A stretch of 31,651 bases of DNA from JBMTVN01 sp046047235 (GTDB taxonomy: Bacteria; Verrucomicrobiota; Verrucomicrobiia; Limisphaerales; JAHDYP01). The position numbers and the translations under genes are program-made. The stretch lies in the NCBI GenBank assembly GCA_046047235.1, contig JBJOII010000038.1, forward strand, positions 1 through 31,651. Direction: 5' to 3'. The notes beneath the pieces are model-generated. The model saw only the letters and a list, made by a program, of their open reading frames with translations, was not told where the DNA came from and did not search any database. Shown here in pieces: positions 30,297 through 31,651 of the stretch. Every line of letters begins with the position of its first letter. Position 1 is the first letter of the stretch.

Positions 30297-31651
30297 GTCG
30301 GATTCGTTTATTGCCCGAGCATGTGGCGAACCAGATTGCGGCGGGCGAGGTGGTGGAGCGTCCGGCGAGTGTGGTGAAGGAGCTGGTGGAGAACGCGATG
30401 GACGCGGGGGCGAGGCGCATTGTGGTGGAGATCCAGCGTGGGGGGCGGCAGTTGATCCGGGTGGAGGATGACGGGATGGGGATGGATCGGGATGATGCCT
30501 TGATGTGTTTGGAGCGGCATGCGACGAGCAAGATTCGGTCGGCGGAGGATTTATCGGTGATTCGGTCTATGGGATTTCGTGGGGAGGCGTTACCGAGCAT
30601 AGCGAGTGTGAGTCGGTTTACCTTGACGACATGTTCACGGGAGGGTGGTGGGGTGGAGGCGACGCAGGTGGTGGTATTGGGGGGGAAGATGGCGGAGGTG
30701 AAGACCGTAGGGCATCCGCCTGGGACGACGGTGGAGGTGCGGCAGCTATTTTATAATTTACCGGCGCGGCGGAAATTTTTGCGGAGTGAGGAGACTGAGC
30801 GGTCGCACATTGTGCAGTATGTGACATTGGCGGCTTTGGCGCATCCGGAGATAGGGTTTACGTTGCGGCAGGAGGACCGGGTTTTGTGGCAACTTGCGCC
30901 GATGCCTGAGGGGCGTGAGTTGGGGGAGGCGGTGGGGGATCGGTTGCGGGTATTATTGGGGGCGGATTTATCGTTGGTGCGGGCGGAGGGGGTGCGGAGG
31001 TTGCCGGCGGTGCGTGGGGTTGAGGGTGGTGAGGGAGAGATGGTAGAGGGTGGTGAGTTGAGGGTATGGGGCTATGTGGGTGCGCCCGGGGTATCGCGGT
31101 CGACGCGGGCGGACCAGCATATATTTGTGAACGGCCGGCCGGTGGACAACCGGGGTTTGAACTATGCGTTGATGGAGGGGTATCACACTGCGCTGATGAA
31201 GGGGCGGTATCCGGTTGCGTGTTTATTTCTGGAGGTGGATCCGGCTGAGGTGGACGTGAATGTGCATCCGGCGAAGCGGGAGGTGAGATTTCATCGGGAG
31301 CGTGCGGTGAAGGATGCGGTGGCGTCGGTGGTGAGGGATGCCTTGTTGTCGTATCATCGTCGATCGGTGGCGGCGAGTGGTGGTGGGGTGAGGCCGGGTT
31401 GGGAGCCGCGGACGGAGGATGTTGTTCCGGTGGTGGGCGAGCGTGTGCAGGCATTGGGTCGTGGGGAGATGGCGGTTAAGGATGTTGAGGTGGAGGTGAA
31501 GGCGGGTTTGGTGGATACGGTGGTATCGGGTGGTGAGGGGTTGGAGGTGGAGTTGCATTTGCCTGGGGTGATTGAGGCGGGAGCGGTTGTGGTTGTGGGG
31601 CGGGATGAGACGTGGAGTGAGGGAGTGGGGGTGGATGTGGGGAGTGGTGGG
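30293..31651 (+). CDS. mutL: DNA mismatch repair protein MutL (3' end outside window)
   Basis: MutL is the ATP-driven matchmaker of mismatch repair. The frame is open for 453 codons from ATG 30293 to the window edge, so the C-terminal part is missing. The GHKL ATPase domain motifs are all present: LPEHVANQIAAGEVVERPAS, LVENAMDAGA (Glu33, Asn34), VEDDGMGM, HATSKI, and MGFRGEALPSIASVS. The transducer domain has HIFVNGRPVDNRG and DVNVHPAKREVRFHRE. After about residue 360 the sequence becomes linker-like (glycine, valine and charged residues). The C-terminal dimerisation domain and any endonuclease motif lie outside the window. The start overlaps the stop of the cNMP-domain kinase gene by four bases, which implies translational coupling. 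Confidence 0.96.
   Translation, partial: MSRIRLLPEHVANQIAAGEVVERPASVVKELVENAMDAGARRIVVEIQRGGRQLIRVEDDGMGMDRDDALMCLERHATSKIRSAEDLSVIRSMGFRGEALPSIASVSRFTLTTCSREGGGVEATQVVVLGGKMAEVKTVGHPPGTTVEVRQLFYNLPARRKFLRSEETERSHIVQYVTLAALAHPEIGFTLRQEDRVLWQLAPMPEGRELGEAVGDRLRVLLGADLSLVRAEGVRRLPAVRGVEGGEGEMVEGGELRVWGYVGAPGVSRSTRADQHIFVNGRPVDNRGLNYALMEGYHTALMKGRYPVACLFLEVDPAEVDVNVHPAKREVRFHRERAVKDAVASVVRDALLSYHRRSVAASGGGVRPGWEPRTEDVVPVVGERVQALGRGEMAVKDVEVEVKAGLVDTVVSGGEGLEVELHLPGVIEAGAVVVVGRDETWSEGVGVDVGSGG

Noticed and set aside
1..31651. Mobile elements, phage genes or integrases
   Set aside because: No transposase, integrase or phage protein was recognised in any frame examined.

Overview
The window looks like chromosomal DNA of a free-living Gram-negative bacterium, most likely of the Planctomycetota-Verrucomicrobiota-Chlamydiota group with Verrucomicrobiota favoured. 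That placement is inference. It rests on gene content (RLAN/ATP-grasp with GCS2 and a C39-like peptidase, FucI-like isomerase, double-TM2 protein, lipoprotein signal) and on intergenic heptamer arrays; no rRNA or tRNA marker is present. Base composition is very asymmetric: the + strand is G-rich and C-poor even inside genes encoded on the - strand. This suggests the + strand is the leading replication strand.

Layout. (1) 1-1884: the 3' end of a possible PilO-like gene (+) converges on a multi-pass membrane protein with a DUF2330-like N-terminus (-). (2) 1885-2371: palindromes and a heptamer repeat, then a TPP riboswitch followed by an intrinsic terminator. (3) 2372-4270: thiC (+), controlled by that riboswitch. 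(4) 4414-13019: a tight operon for the membrane arm of respiratory complex I, nuoH-J-K-L-M-M-N (+). It has two different full-length nuoM genes and no nuoI. (5) 13040-14470: a CPD photolyase (+). (6) 14686-23306: eight genes on the - strand. In transcription order they are a TraB/TiKi-like secreted protein, a NodB polysaccharide deacetylase, a C39-like cysteine peptidase, an RLAN-ATP-grasp ligase, a GCS2 ligase, a double-TM2 protein, an endonuclease/exonuclease/phosphatase lipoprotein and a membrane-anchored GH31 enzyme. (7) 23307-23899: a gene-free segment built of five different 7-bp tandem arrays plus GC-rich hairpins. (8) 23900-29092 (-): nusB, a PHP phosphoesterase, ftsY and ribD form a tight cluster, followed by a separate FucI-like isomerase with its own dyad. 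(9) 29190-31651 (+): a cyclic-nucleotide-domain histidine kinase overlaps the start of mutL, which runs off the window.

The best candidate for a little-described system is the overlapping trio at 18063-21504 (peptidase, ATP-grasp ligase, GCS2 ligase). Two unrelated amide-bond-forming enzymes and a papain-fold peptidase are translationally coupled, which suggests synthesis and trimming of a peptide or peptide-like product. The second point of interest is the complex I locus. It carries an extra NuoM and a lengthened NuoL lateral-helix region, as expected for a complex with one more antiporter-like subunit, but the second NuoM lacks the TM7 lysine that is present in the other three antiporter-like subunits.
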